A DNA stretch of 60,353 bases. Origin: an uncultured beta proteobacterium (lineage in GTDB: Bacteria > Pseudomonadota > Gammaproteobacteria > Burkholderiales > Burkholderiaceae_C). A program made the position numbers and the translations under genes. Location: NCBI GenBank assembly GCA_903920695.1, contig CAIXNB010000032.1:1-60353 (forward strand), read 5' to 3'. Of the stretch, positions 7,871 to 14,550 are shown in pieces. Numbering within the stretch: the stretch's first letter is position 1; each line of letters starts with the position of its first letter. The notes under the pieces are model-generated. The model did no database searches. It had not been told where the DNA came from and was given only the letters and a program-made list of their open reading frames with translations.

Positions 7871-8190
7871 GCTGGCACCGCTTCCTGCACGACCTTGCGT
7901 GGGCGGCCTGGGCGCCTGGCATCGGTCCTGGTGCTCGGAGGTACCGGATTGCGTCCGCGTTGGATCGGTGCGGGGATTGCAGCAGGCGATGTGCTTTCGT
8001 TGCGTGCCGCCTTTTTTGATTCGATCCAATCCTGGATTTCATCGGCGTCCCACCTGGTCGTGCCCGCTGAAACCTTGATGCTCTTTGGCAAAGTACCGTC
8101 GGCATCCCAGCGCCAAGCGGTTGGCTCGCTACACCCAATTGCTGCTGCAACCTGCTTGACTGAAATCAGCCGTTTCAATAGTGCAACCAT
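7867..8190 (-). CDS. AlpA/MerR-type helix-turn-helix regulator
   Basis: 107 residues. Residues 9-30 (ISVKQVAAAIGCSEPTAWRW) are a typical excisionase/AlpA HTH, followed by a short wing (TTRWDADEIQDWIESK). The tail is basic and proline-rich (RRPGRPRK near residue 95). Proteins of this family activate integrase or act as excisionase in P4-like elements. A palindrome (8205-8222) lies 15 bases upstream of the start, and an array of GGCGGA repeats lies further up (8265-8304); both are candidate control sites. AAGG precedes the ATG by 6 bases. Confidence 0.85.
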   Translation of the reverse strand: MVALLKRLISVKQVAAAIGCSEPTAWRWDADGTLPKSIKVSAGTTRWDADEIQDWIESKKAARNESTSPAAIPAPIQRGRNPVPPSTRTDARRPGRPRKVVQEAVPA

Positions 8191-8204
8191 TTTTAACCTT
8201 CATG

Positions 8205-8222
8205 ATTCCGAAAAATTCGGAT
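8205..8222. promoter_or_regulatory. Palindrome upstream of the AlpA-like gene, candidate operator
   Basis: TCCGAA-AAA-TTCGGA (8207-8221) is a perfect 6-bp inverted repeat with a 3-base centre. It lies just before the ribosome-binding site of the AlpA-like gene, where a repressor or the gene's own product could act. No protein assignment is possible. Confidence 0.35.
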
Positions 8223-8264
8223 TGCATGACGGTGATGGTGCCGGCGTGTCAGTGGGTTGTAACT

Positions 8265-8304
8265 AGGCGCGGAAAGTGGCGGACAGTGGCGGAAAACTGG
8301 CGGA
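8265..8304. repeat. Four GGCGGA-type direct repeats at about 10-bp spacing
   Basis: The motif appears as GGCGCGGA at about 8266, then AGTGGCGGA at 8275 and 8285, then CTGGCGGA at 8297. Starts are 10-12 bp apart, close to one helical turn. The array sits in the gap between the AlpA-like gene and the upstream orphan gene. Direct repeats at helical spacing suggest co-operative protein binding, for example a regulator of the replication operon. Confidence 0.5.
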
Positions 8305-8318
8305 TTTAGGCAGACTTG

Positions 8319-9176
8319 CTAATTGATGTTGTCGCCATTTACGTAAGCCTTGAGCTTCTTGATTGTGTAGTTGTGCTCTTCGTCATGGGCGTCCATGTAT
8401 TTGAATCCGCCAGTGAACAGGTTCAGGAAGTGCTTATCTTTGGCAACAATCTTGTTTTGAACAATCGCTCGCAGATTATCCATCAAATCAGCAATATCAG
8501 GAGGGTCTGCACATTTGGTCAAAGCCTCATTTATGAGGGAGTGGAGAAAGTGTGGGATTTTTCTGGTCAATTGCTTTGGCGGCTTGCCTGGCGGCATCGA
8601 GACCGCCACTGTGACCGGTATCGGCAGCACCTCTGTTTGGCGCTCGAGCTGTTGGACCGACTTGATATAGGAGTCCAATTCACCTCGTTCGAACAACCAA
8701 TCTTTGGCGGGAATCGTTGCGCACAGTAGAAGGGCAGGTTGAACGTGAGTCCTGGCGGGTAAATTCTTCTTATCTCTAATCACCATCCTGATCTCGTCCA
8801 GAACCAATCCCCAGTAATTTGGCGATGGATCTGCAAAGGGTTGGGCCAGTATGGGATCCATCAGAACTACTTCTACAATCGACACCGCGACGGGGTTCAA
8901 AACGTCCATCCGAACAAGTTTGCCGGCGATGGTTATTTGACTATCAAGCCTCGGTCGCGTAAGGCTGCGTAAATAGCCGTCAAAGTAGAAAAGTTTGTCT
9001 GGCGTCGGCGGCAGTGTCTTGGCTGGGAACTGGAACAAGCCTATCGTGCCACGGTGGCGAAAGCAGACATTAATGGCCCCGCTCTCTGCCAACTGTTTCA
9101 AGTTGTTGGACGTGAATTCAGGGTCCTTAGTAAGCCTGATTATTCTTGCGACCGCCTTGTCAAATTCGTCAAACAC
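8319..9176 (-). CDS. Unknown element protein, possible cargo gene
   Basis: 285 residues from the GTG at 9176, which is preceded by AAGGAG at 6 bases; a TTG at 9191 is less likely because it would overlap that ribosome-binding site. There is no signal peptide or clear membrane segment. Its base composition looks more AT-rich than its neighbours, and it stands alone, separated by gaps on both sides instead of overlapping. I recognise no domain. Position between the regulatory genes and the replication operon is where prophages often keep cargo such as immunity or defence genes, but this is only a guess from location. Confidence 0.65.
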   Translation of the reverse strand: MFDEFDKAVARIIRLTKDPEFTSNNLKQLAESGAINVCFRHRGTIGLFQFPAKTLPPTPDKLFYFDGYLRSLTRPRLDSQITIAGKLVRMDVLNPVAVSIVEVVLMDPILAQPFADPSPNYWGLVLDEIRMVIRDKKNLPARTHVQPALLLCATIPAKDWLFERGELDSYIKSVQQLERQTEVLPIPVTVAVSMPPGKPPKQLTRKIPHFLHSLINEALTKCADPPDIADLMDNLRAIVQNKIVAKDKHFLNLFTGGFKYMDAHDEEHNYTIKKLKAYVNGDNIN

Positions 9177-9271
9177 TGTGCACTCCTTCAAGTGCCTTCA
9201 AACGGGATGCCACCAGCAGGCGGGTGAAGGTGCCCGCTCTTCGGTTCGCGGGCCTAGCTGGGGCAAACAGG

Positions 9272-9655
9272 TTACGCGGCCTCTACACCAGCCTCCATCC
9301 ATTCATTGAAGCGGTCATGGTTGCACCCGGCCACCATGATGCGGTCGGAGACGATAGTCATGATTTCTGCCATTGAATGCAGCAACATCGCGGCATCCAT
9401 CAACGGTCGCACTGCCGGCGCAAGACTTTGTGCCTTGTTCGCATCGCTGGCAAGTTCTCTGAAAAATTCGCCATCTTTGGACCCTATCAGCGCTGCAAGT
9501 CTCCAATTCCTGATTACCCGCTCTTTCGAGAAAACGAGATTGGCGATATCTTCCATTTCGCCCGGTGGAACGAATGGCTGGCAACTCATGACGCCTTCAT
9601 AGAGTGCGCTCAATTCGGCATCGTTGACTTCTTGGGTATGCTTCTGGGTAGCCAT
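9272..9655 (-). CDS. Unknown helical element protein
   Basis: 127 residues, mostly helical, with a short acidic N-terminus and an alanine- and methionine-rich central helix. AGGGAG lies about 8 bases before the ATG. It follows the small HTH gene after about 100 bases that contain a predicted pseudoknot. No family recognised. Confidence 0.6.
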   Translation of the reverse strand: MATQKHTQEVNDAELSALYEGVMSCQPFVPPGEMEDIANLVFSKERVIRNWRLAALIGSKDGEFFRELASDANKAQSLAPAVRPLMDAAMLLHSMAEIMTIVSDRIMVAGCNHDRFNEWMEAGVEAA

Positions 9656-9727
9656 TGGGTGAACTCCCTTTCATTTGATGGTCAGGCGGGGTAAGCGGTA
9701 GAAGCACTTGCCCTGCCGTCTGTTTGC

Positions 9728-9760
9728 GCCCCACATAAACCGCCGTGGGGCAGGGCGGTT
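9728..9760 (-). other. Predicted H-type RNA pseudoknot starting in the stop codon of the HTH gene
   Basis: Read on the minus strand: AACCGCC (9760-9754), CT, GCCCCAC (9751-9745), GGCGGTT (9744-9738), TAT, GTGGGGC (9734-9728). Stem 1 pairs AACCGCC with GGCGGTT and stem 2 pairs GCCCCAC with GTGGGGC, each 7 perfect base pairs. The 2-base and 3-base loops fit classic H-type geometry. The first two bases are the last two of the TAA stop. If the stems do not form together they are competing hairpins. No U-tract follows, so a simple terminator is less likely. Confidence 0.4.
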
Positions 9761-9986
9761 ATTCGGTCGCTGCAGGCTTGCCCTTGGGTGGCGGCATCAC
9801 GTACTTGGCGTGCAGCATGGCCAAGTCCTGGACCGACTCCAGATAGGCCGGCACCCACCGCGGAATCGGCGTCTTGCCGGTTGCCCAGCTCGAGGCGGTG
9901 CTCTTGTCGGTGCCTACCTTGCGATTGAAGTCCGCCTGGCTCCAGTGCAGGGACTCAAGGGCGGCGGTGAATTCTTCTGGTGTCAT
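9759..9986 (-). CDS. Small HTH (Cro/XRE-like) DNA-binding protein
   Basis: 75 residues. The segment WSQADFNRKVGTDKSTASSW (about 15-34) fits a helix-turn-helix with the usual Q-x-x-F/L and S-x-x-S-x-W pattern; the C-terminus is proline- and lysine-rich. It is the first gene of the leftward cluster next to the integrase region, as expected for a Cro-like regulator. A TTGAC/GTCAA palindrome (9989-10000) overlaps its leader, suggesting autoregulation. No larger CI-type repressor gene is visible. Confidence 0.8.
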   Translation of the reverse strand: MTPEEFTAALESLHWSQADFNRKVGTDKSTASSWATGKTPIPRWVPAYLESVQDLAMLHAKYVMPPPKGKPAATE

Positions 9987-9988
9987 GA

Positions 9989-10000
9989 TTGACCTGTCAA
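9989..10000. promoter_or_regulatory. TTGAC-2-GTCAA palindrome in the leader of the HTH gene
   Basis: TTGACCTGTCAA ends 3 bases before the ATG on the minus strand and overlaps the ribosome-binding region. Binding here by the HTH protein would repress its own gene. A second inverted repeat, ATAAC-4-GTTAT, lies at 10089-10102 in the same AT-rich spacer (9987-10252). Confidence 0.35.
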
Positions 10001-10252
10001 TTTGTTGATTTGCTGAATTATGTCATAGTCTCTCAAAACGTACAAGCAAATAATAAACAGATACGGATTAAAAGATTATCGGGTTAACATAACGCCTGTT
10101 ATATAAAGCAGAGAAAAAGAACAACATTGTACGGTTATAGAGATAAATGCAATGGATTCAACGGCTTGCAAACCTTGTGCACACTGCTTGTTTTTTGGGC
10201 GCGGTGCATAACTCTGGTTTCTGACTGTTGCGAAAAAGTTATCCACATGGGG

Positions 10253-11476
10253 TCACGCGGCGCCACGAATCGGAATAACGTCCGCACCGAGGCGCAGCTT
10301 GTCGAGGTAGTCCGCCCAGCGTTGCATCATCTTCCGGCGTGCTGGTAGGTGCGCGGTTCTGTTGTAGGCACGTCCGTTGGGATCCTTCACGGCATGGGCC
10401 AACTGGTGCTCGATCAGGTCCACACGCTCGTCGAGCTCCTCGTCCATGATCGTGCGTGCCACTGCTCGGAAACCGTGGGCGCTGTGGACCTCCTTGGCGT
10501 AGCCCATGCCACGTAGTGCGCTGTTGATCGTGTTTTCGGACATCGGCCGTTCACCTGTCCGCAGGCTTGGAAAAACGTAACGCCCGTGGCCGGTGAGCGG
10601 TTGCAGACTGCGCAAAGTCTCCACGGCCTGGCTGGATAGCGGGACAAGGTGGTCGATCTTCATCTTCATCTTGGCGCCCGGGATGTTCCACTCGGCTGCG
10701 TCCAGGTCAAACTCAGACCACTCAGCCGCGCGAAGCTCGCCGGGGCGCACAAATGTTAGCGCGGACAGTTTGAGAGCGGCCAGAGTGCAGGGATGCCCCG
10801 AGTAATCGAATATGGAACGCATCAAGGCGCCGACCAGCTTTGGATCGGTGATCGCCGCGAAGTGCTTTTCAGTCTTGGTTGCCAGCGCATCTCTCAGGTC
10901 CGCCGTCACGTCACGCTGTGCCAGTCCGGTTACTACTGCGTACCGCATCACCTGGCCACAAAGCTGCTTCAGCCGGTGGGCGGTGTCGATCGCTCCCCGT
11001 GCCTCGATCTTGCGGACCACTTTGTCCAGCACATCGCGTGGGCCTATGGTTGATATCGGCATCCTGCCGATGAATGGGAAAGCGTCCTTCTCCAACCATG
11101 TGCGCACCTTGTCCTGCGTGATCGCCGCCCGCTTCGCCTTTGTCTTTTCCAGCCAGTCCCGCCCAACGGCCTCGAACGTGTTGCCTGCAGCGTCCGCTCT
11201 GGCCCGTTTTTCCTCGGCCTTGGCTGTGCTGGGGTCAATGCTGTCCGCCAGCAACTCGCGTGCCGCGTCGCGCTTCTTTCTGGCCTTGACAAGCGGCACT
11301 TCGGGGTAAGTTCCCAGCGCCAGAGTCTTGCGCTTCTCAGCGAAGCGGTAGTCCATGCGCCAGTATTTGCCGCTTGACTTGACCAGCAAGTACATGCCGC
11401 GACCATCAGAATATTTGTCGCCGGCCGGTCTTCCGGAGTGCTTGACTGTCCGAACGAAGGTGTCTGTCAGTGCCAT
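10253..11476 (-). CDS. P4-type tyrosine integrase (DUF4102 N-terminus)
   Basis: 407 residues from the ATG at 11476; an upstream TTG is less likely. The N-terminal part up to about residue 90 is the DUF4102-type arm-binding domain (SDGRGMYLLV, KTLALGTYPEV). A core-binding domain follows, then the catalytic domain with R244 (VRPGEL), H334 and R337 (HGFR), a histidine in EHQLAH (357-361) and the nucleophile Y371 (AYNRT). It recombines the element into the tRNA-Arg 3' end, which lies 178 bases upstream. The gene points away from the tRNA. Confidence 0.95.
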   Translation of the reverse strand: MALTDTFVRTVKHSGRPAGDKYSDGRGMYLLVKSSGKYWRMDYRFAEKRKTLALGTYPEVPLVKARKKRDAARELLADSIDPSTAKAEEKRARADAAGNTFEAVGRDWLEKTKAKRAAITQDKVRTWLEKDAFPFIGRMPISTIGPRDVLDKVVRKIEARGAIDTAHRLKQLCGQVMRYAVVTGLAQRDVTADLRDALATKTEKHFAAITDPKLVGALMRSIFDYSGHPCTLAALKLSALTFVRPGELRAAEWSEFDLDAAEWNIPGAKMKMKIDHLVPLSSQAVETLRSLQPLTGHGRYVFPSLRTGERPMSENTINSALRGMGYAKEVHSAHGFRAVARTIMDEELDERVDLIEHQLAHAVKDPNGRAYNRTAHLPARRKMMQRWADYLDKLRLGADVIPIRGAA

Positions 11477-11488
11477 GGTTGCCCCCAA

Positions 11489-11556
11489 TTTGACGGTATC
11501 TGAGTGGCGGTACTTCGCTAGGTACCGTCAAAAGTACCGCGTTTTTGACGGTATCT
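11489..11556. repeat. Three TGACGGTA repeats between integrase and tRNA, candidate arm-type sites
   Basis: TTGACGGTATCT occurs at 11489-11500 and 11545-11556 in the same orientation, and the inverted TACCGTCAAAA at 11523-11533. A GGTAC/GTACC inverted repeat lies between them. The position, between the integrase start and the tRNA attachment site, is where tyrosine integrases have arm-type binding sites. Autorepression of the integrase promoter is the alternative role. Confidence 0.55.
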
Positions 11557-11559
11557 CAT

Positions 11560-11649
11560 GATACTGATTAAATCTGCGTGAGACAACAAAAAACCCGCAA
11601 TGCTAGGAAACACGCGGGTTTTGAGGCTGTTTGATATCTGATAAATCTG
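11560..11649. repeat. Imperfect direct repeat flanking the terminator near the attachment site
   Basis: GATACTGATTAAATCTG (11560-11576) and GATATCTGATAAATCTG (11633-11649) share most positions and lie 73 bp apart, on either side of the hairpin at 11587-11622. They may be further integrase or excisionase binding sites. Confidence 0.35.
11587..11622 (-). terminator. Rho-independent terminator downstream of tRNA-Arg
   Basis: AAAACCCGC (11590-11598) pairs with GCGGGTTTT (11614-11622). On the minus strand the stem is followed by TTTTTTGTTG. It ends the tRNA transcript. Because the element joins at the tRNA 3' end, this terminator is probably supplied by the element. Confidence 0.75.
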
Positions 11650-11654
11650 GCTTT

Positions 11655-11729
11655 TGGCGCCCCCGACGGGAATCGAACCCATATCTAGCGCTTAGGAGGC
11701 GCTCGTTCTATCCATTGAACTACGGCGGC
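11655..11729 (-). tRNA. tRNA-Arg(CCU), attachment site of the element
   Basis: 75 bases including an encoded CCA (11657-11655). The anticodon stem AGCGC/GCGCT encloses the loop CTCCTAA, with CCT as anticodon. The T-loop is TTCGATT with stem ATGGG/CCCGT. The acceptor stem GCCGCCG / CGGGGGC has six good pairs and a G-G mismatch at position 4-69. The element abuts the 3' end, so that half of the stem probably came from the element. Confidence 0.95.
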
Positions 11730-11742
11730 GTGGTTCCGTATT

Positions 11743-12957
11743 CTATTTGGTCAGCAGGCGCATCGCGTCTTCGATGCCCTTGATGGTTAGCGGGTACATG
11801 CGCTGGCTCATGATCTGTTGCACCACGCTGATGCTTTGACGATACTGCCAGACGCCTTGCGGCTCGGGGTTGATCCAGGCGAACTTGGGGAAGGCTTTGG
11901 TCAGGCGCTGCAGCCACTCGACGCCAGGTTCTTCGTTGTTGTATTCGACACTGCCGCCGGGCTGCAGGATCTCGTAGGGGCTCATGGTGGCGTCGCCGAC
12001 GAAGATCAGTTTGTAGTCCTTGTTGTACTTGCGGATGATGTCCCAGGTTGGGAACTTCTCGGCGAAGCGGCGCCGGTTGTTCTTCCACATGAAGTCATAG
12101 ACGCAGTTGTGGAAGTAGTAGAACTCCAGGTGCTTGAATTCGGTCTTGGTGGCGGAGAACAGCTCTTCGACGCGCGCGATATGCTCGTCCATGGTGCCGC
12201 CGACGTCCATCAGCAGCAGCACCTTGACGTTGTTGTGGCGCTCGGGAATCATCTTGATGTCGAGGTAGCCGGCATTCGCTGCAGTGCACTTGATGGTGTC
12301 GTCCAGGTCGAGCTCTTCCTCGTGGCCTTCGCGCGCAAACTTGCGCAGGCGGCGCAGCGCGACCTTGATGTTGCGCGTGCCGAGTTCCTGCGTGTCGTCG
12401 TAGTCTTTGTAGGCGCGCTGGTCCCAGACCTTGACCGCGCTCTTGTTGCGGCTCTTGTCCTGGCCGATGCGGATGCCCTGCGGGTTCTGGCCGTAGGCGC
12501 CGAACGGGCTGGTGCCACCGGTGCCGATCCATTTGGAGCCGCCCTCATGGCGTTCCTTCTGCTCTTCAAAGCGTTTCTTGAGCGTCTCCATGAGCTCGTC
12601 CCAACCCATCTTCTCGATCTTGGCCAGTTCCTCCGGACTCAGGTTGAGTTCCAGGTTTTTGCGCAGCCAATCCAGCGGGATCTCTTTGGTGAAGTCGGCC
12701 ACGGTCTCCACACCCTTGAAGTAGGCGGCAAAGGCACGGTCGAACTTGTCGTAGTGCTTTTCGTCCTTGACCAGTGTCGTGCGGCTCAGGTAGTAGAAGT
12801 CGTCGATCTTGTAGCCGCGCGCATCGGCGTCATCGGCCGGCTCTGGCATGTTGGGGCCAACCACGCCTTCCTTGAGGGCTTCGAGCAGCGTCAGGTATTC
12901 CTTGACCGATACCGGCAGTTTGGCCGAGCGCAAGGTATAGAAGAAATCGATCAGCAT
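11743..12957 (-). CDS. VWA-domain protein, CoxE/YehP-like
   Basis: 404 residues. The C-terminal half (from about residue 240) is a von Willebrand factor A fold starting VLLLMDVGGTMDEH; the metal site reads DxGxT instead of the usual DxSxS. The N-terminal half is helical and charged. Proteins of this kind work with MoxR ATPases as a chaperone-like pair, often for metal-centre or complex assembly. The matching MoxR gene lies two genes upstream in the same operon. No signal peptide or membrane helix, so cytoplasmic. Confidence 0.85.
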   Translation of the reverse strand: MLIDFFYTLRSAKLPVSVKEYLTLLEALKEGVVGPNMPEPADDADARGYKIDDFYYLSRTTLVKDEKHYDKFDRAFAAYFKGVETVADFTKEIPLDWLRKNLELNLSPEELAKIEKMGWDELMETLKKRFEEQKERHEGGSKWIGTGGTSPFGAYGQNPQGIRIGQDKSRNKSAVKVWDQRAYKDYDDTQELGTRNIKVALRRLRKFAREGHEEELDLDDTIKCTAANAGYLDIKMIPERHNNVKVLLLMDVGGTMDEHIARVEELFSATKTEFKHLEFYYFHNCVYDFMWKNNRRRFAEKFPTWDIIRKYNKDYKLIFVGDATMSPYEILQPGGSVEYNNEEPGVEWLQRLTKAFPKFAWINPEPQGVWQYRQSISVVQQIMSQRMYPLTIKGIEDAMRLLTK

Positions 12958-12987
12958 GGTGTCTCTCCGGGTGCCTGGCCTGCGTGC

Positions 12988-13587
12988 TCAGGCGCGCGGC
13001 TTCTTGTCCAGCAGGTACAGTAACTGCGCCTTGGCCTCGGGCCACTCGCCGGCGCGCATGCTGTACATCACGGTGTCGCGGATGGTGCCGTCGCGGCGCA
13101 GGGCGTGGCCGCGGATGACGCCGTCCTTCTTGGCACCGAGTCGTTCGATCGCGGCCTGCGAGGCAAAGTTGAAATTGTCAGTGCGCCAGCCGACCACATG
13201 GCAGCCCAGCGTCTCAAACGCGTGGGTCAGCAGCAGCAGTTTGGCCGTGGTATTGACGGGGCTGCGCTGGCAGCGCCGCGCGTACCAGGTCCAGCCGATC
13301 TCGACGCGTTGGACGGCCGGGATGATGTCGTGGTAGCTGGTGCAGCCCAGTACCGTGCCGGTGTCGGCTTCCATCACGGCGAAGGCAAAACGGTTGCCGG
13401 CTTCGCGCATGGCCAGCGCGTCTTCGATGTACTGGCGGGTTTGCTCTGGCTCGGGCACCGAGGTGACACGCAGGCGCCACAGTTCGCCATCCTGCGCGGC
13501 GGCGCGCAGGCCGGCCTCATGTGCGAGCGCCAGCGGCACGAGTTCAATGCCGCGTGCGGCAAGGGTGACGGGTTCGACGTAGGCCAT
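12988..13587 (-). CDS. GNAT acetyltransferase (RimJ/RimL-like)
   Basis: 199 residues from the ATG at 13587, which follows the MoxR stop by 2 bases. A Gcn5-type fold is indicated by the GCTSYHDI strand-loop, the EIGWTWY strand and the WRTDNFNFASQAAIERLGAKKDG segment that is typical of RimJ/RimL-type N-acetyltransferases acting on protein N-termini or small molecules. The substrate is unknown. It sits between moxR and the VWA gene, so it may modify a component of that system. Confidence 0.85.
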   Translation of the reverse strand: MAYVEPVTLAARGIELVPLALAHEAGLRAAAQDGELWRLRVTSVPEPEQTRQYIEDALAMREAGNRFAFAVMEADTGTVLGCTSYHDIIPAVQRVEIGWTWYARRCQRSPVNTTAKLLLLTHAFETLGCHVVGWRTDNFNFASQAAIERLGAKKDGVIRGHALRRDGTIRDTVMYSMRAGEWPEAKAQLLYLLDKKPRA

Positions 13588-13589
13588 GT

Positions 13590-14444
13590 TCAACGATTGT
13601 GCTTTTGCATGAAAACCAGCTTTTCGAACAGGGTTACATCCTGTTCGTTCTTGAGCAGCGCACCCACCAGCGGCGGCACGGCCACCTTGTCGTCCTTGCT
13701 TTGCAGCGCCGCCAGCGGGATGTCTTCGGCCAGCAGCAGTTTGAGCCAGTCCAGCAGTTCGCTGGTGGATGGCTTCTTCTTCAGGCCGGGCAGGTTGCGT
13801 ACGTCGTAAAACGTCTTCATCGCCGCTGTCAGTAACTCGTTCTTCAGGCCCGGGAAGTGGACGTCGACAATGCTGCGCATGGTGTCTGCATCGGGGAACT
13901 TGATGTAGTGGAAGAAGCAGCGGCGCAGGAAGGCGTCGGGCAGTTCCTTCTCGTTGTTCGAGGTGATGAAGACCAGCGGCCGGTTCTTGGCCTTGATCAG
14001 CTCGCGTGTCTCGTAGCAGTAGAACTCCATGCGGTCGATTTCACGCAAAAGGTCGTTCGGGAATTCGATGTCGGCCTTGTCGATTTCGTCGATCAGCAGC
14101 GCCACCGGTTCTTCCGCCGTGAAGGCCTGCCACAACACGCCTTTCATGATGTAGTTGTGGATGTTCTTGACGCGCTCGCCGCCGTCGATGTCAGAGAGTT
14201 GCGAGTCGCGCAGGCGGCTGACGGCGTCGTATTCGTACAAGCCTTGTTGCGCCTTGGTGGTGGACTTGATGTGCCATTGCAGCAGCGGCATGTCCAGGGC
14301 GCTGGCCACTTCCTCGGCCAGCATGGTCTTGCCGGTGCCTGGTTCACCCTTGACCAGCAGCGGGCGTTTCAGGGTGATGGCGGCGTTCACCGACAGCATT
14401 AAATCCTGGGTGGCGACGTAGTTTTTGGTTCCTTGGAATTTCAT
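13590..14444 (-). CDS. MoxR-family AAA+ ATPase
   Basis: 284 residues. Walker A GEPGTGKT is at residues 33-40, Walker B LLIDEIDKAD at about 118-127, and a sensor ITSNNEKELPDAFLRRC follows. MoxR ATPases pair with VWA proteins to remodel or activate target enzymes. The first gene of a three-gene operon with the GNAT and VWA genes. AAA fold and length are normal for the family. Confidence 0.92.
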   Translation of the reverse strand: MKFQGTKNYVATQDLMLSVNAAITLKRPLLVKGEPGTGKTMLAEEVASALDMPLLQWHIKSTTKAQQGLYEYDAVSRLRDSQLSDIDGGERVKNIHNYIMKGVLWQAFTAEEPVALLIDEIDKADIEFPNDLLREIDRMEFYCYETRELIKAKNRPLVFITSNNEKELPDAFLRRCFFHYIKFPDADTMRSIVDVHFPGLKNELLTAAMKTFYDVRNLPGLKKKPSTSELLDWLKLLLAEDIPLAALQSKDDKVAVPPLVGALLKNEQDVTLFEKLVFMQKHNR

Positions 14445-14500
14445 GGTTCTCGCTTGATTGGAAAAGCAGCGTTGAGGGTAGGGGAAGGAAGGCCGGTCGA

Positions 14501-14506
14501 TATAAT
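14501..14506 (+). promoter_or_regulatory. TATAAT -10 box upstream of the cytochrome gene
   Basis: A perfect TATAAT lies 44 bases before the cytochrome c start, in the divergent spacer with moxR. I see no good -35 box at the usual distance. Confidence 0.4.
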
Positions 14507-14550
14507 CAATTGTTGATCTAACTCAAACTCTCGCCGATTGTCCTCCGAAA

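Larger units (their letters stand above)
1..11657. mobile_element. Right-hand part of an integrated element (prophage or integrative plasmid-like island) at tRNA-Arg
   Basis: A P4-type integrase lies next to the 3' end of tRNA-Arg, and all recognisable genes to its left are of phage or plasmid type (HTH, AlpA-like, ParB-like, helicase, primase, initiator). All are on the minus strand and many overlap by 4-8 bases. To the right of the tRNA only housekeeping genes occur. The right boundary is taken as the tRNA 3' end; the left boundary is outside the window. No capsid, tail, terminase, relaxase or conjugation gene is visible, so prophage and integrative plasmid-like element cannot be told apart here. 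Confidence 0.85.

Noticed and set aside
9232..9253. GCCCGC/GCGGGC hairpin after the 127-residue element gene as terminator
   Set aside because: No T-run follows on either strand.
10239..10247. Perfect DnaA box as proof of an origin near the integrase
   Set aside because: A single 9-base match in 60 kb is near chance expectation; no cluster or AT-rich unwinding element with it. Kept only as a weak remark.
11743..12957. Altered metal site (DxGxT) in the VWA protein as a loss of function
   Set aside because: I recall similar sequences in CoxE-like relatives, so this is probably normal for the subfamily.
11818..13023. 401-codon open frame on the plus strand
   Set aside because: It is antisense to the VWA gene, which has clear motifs; typical mirror frame of GC-rich coding DNA.
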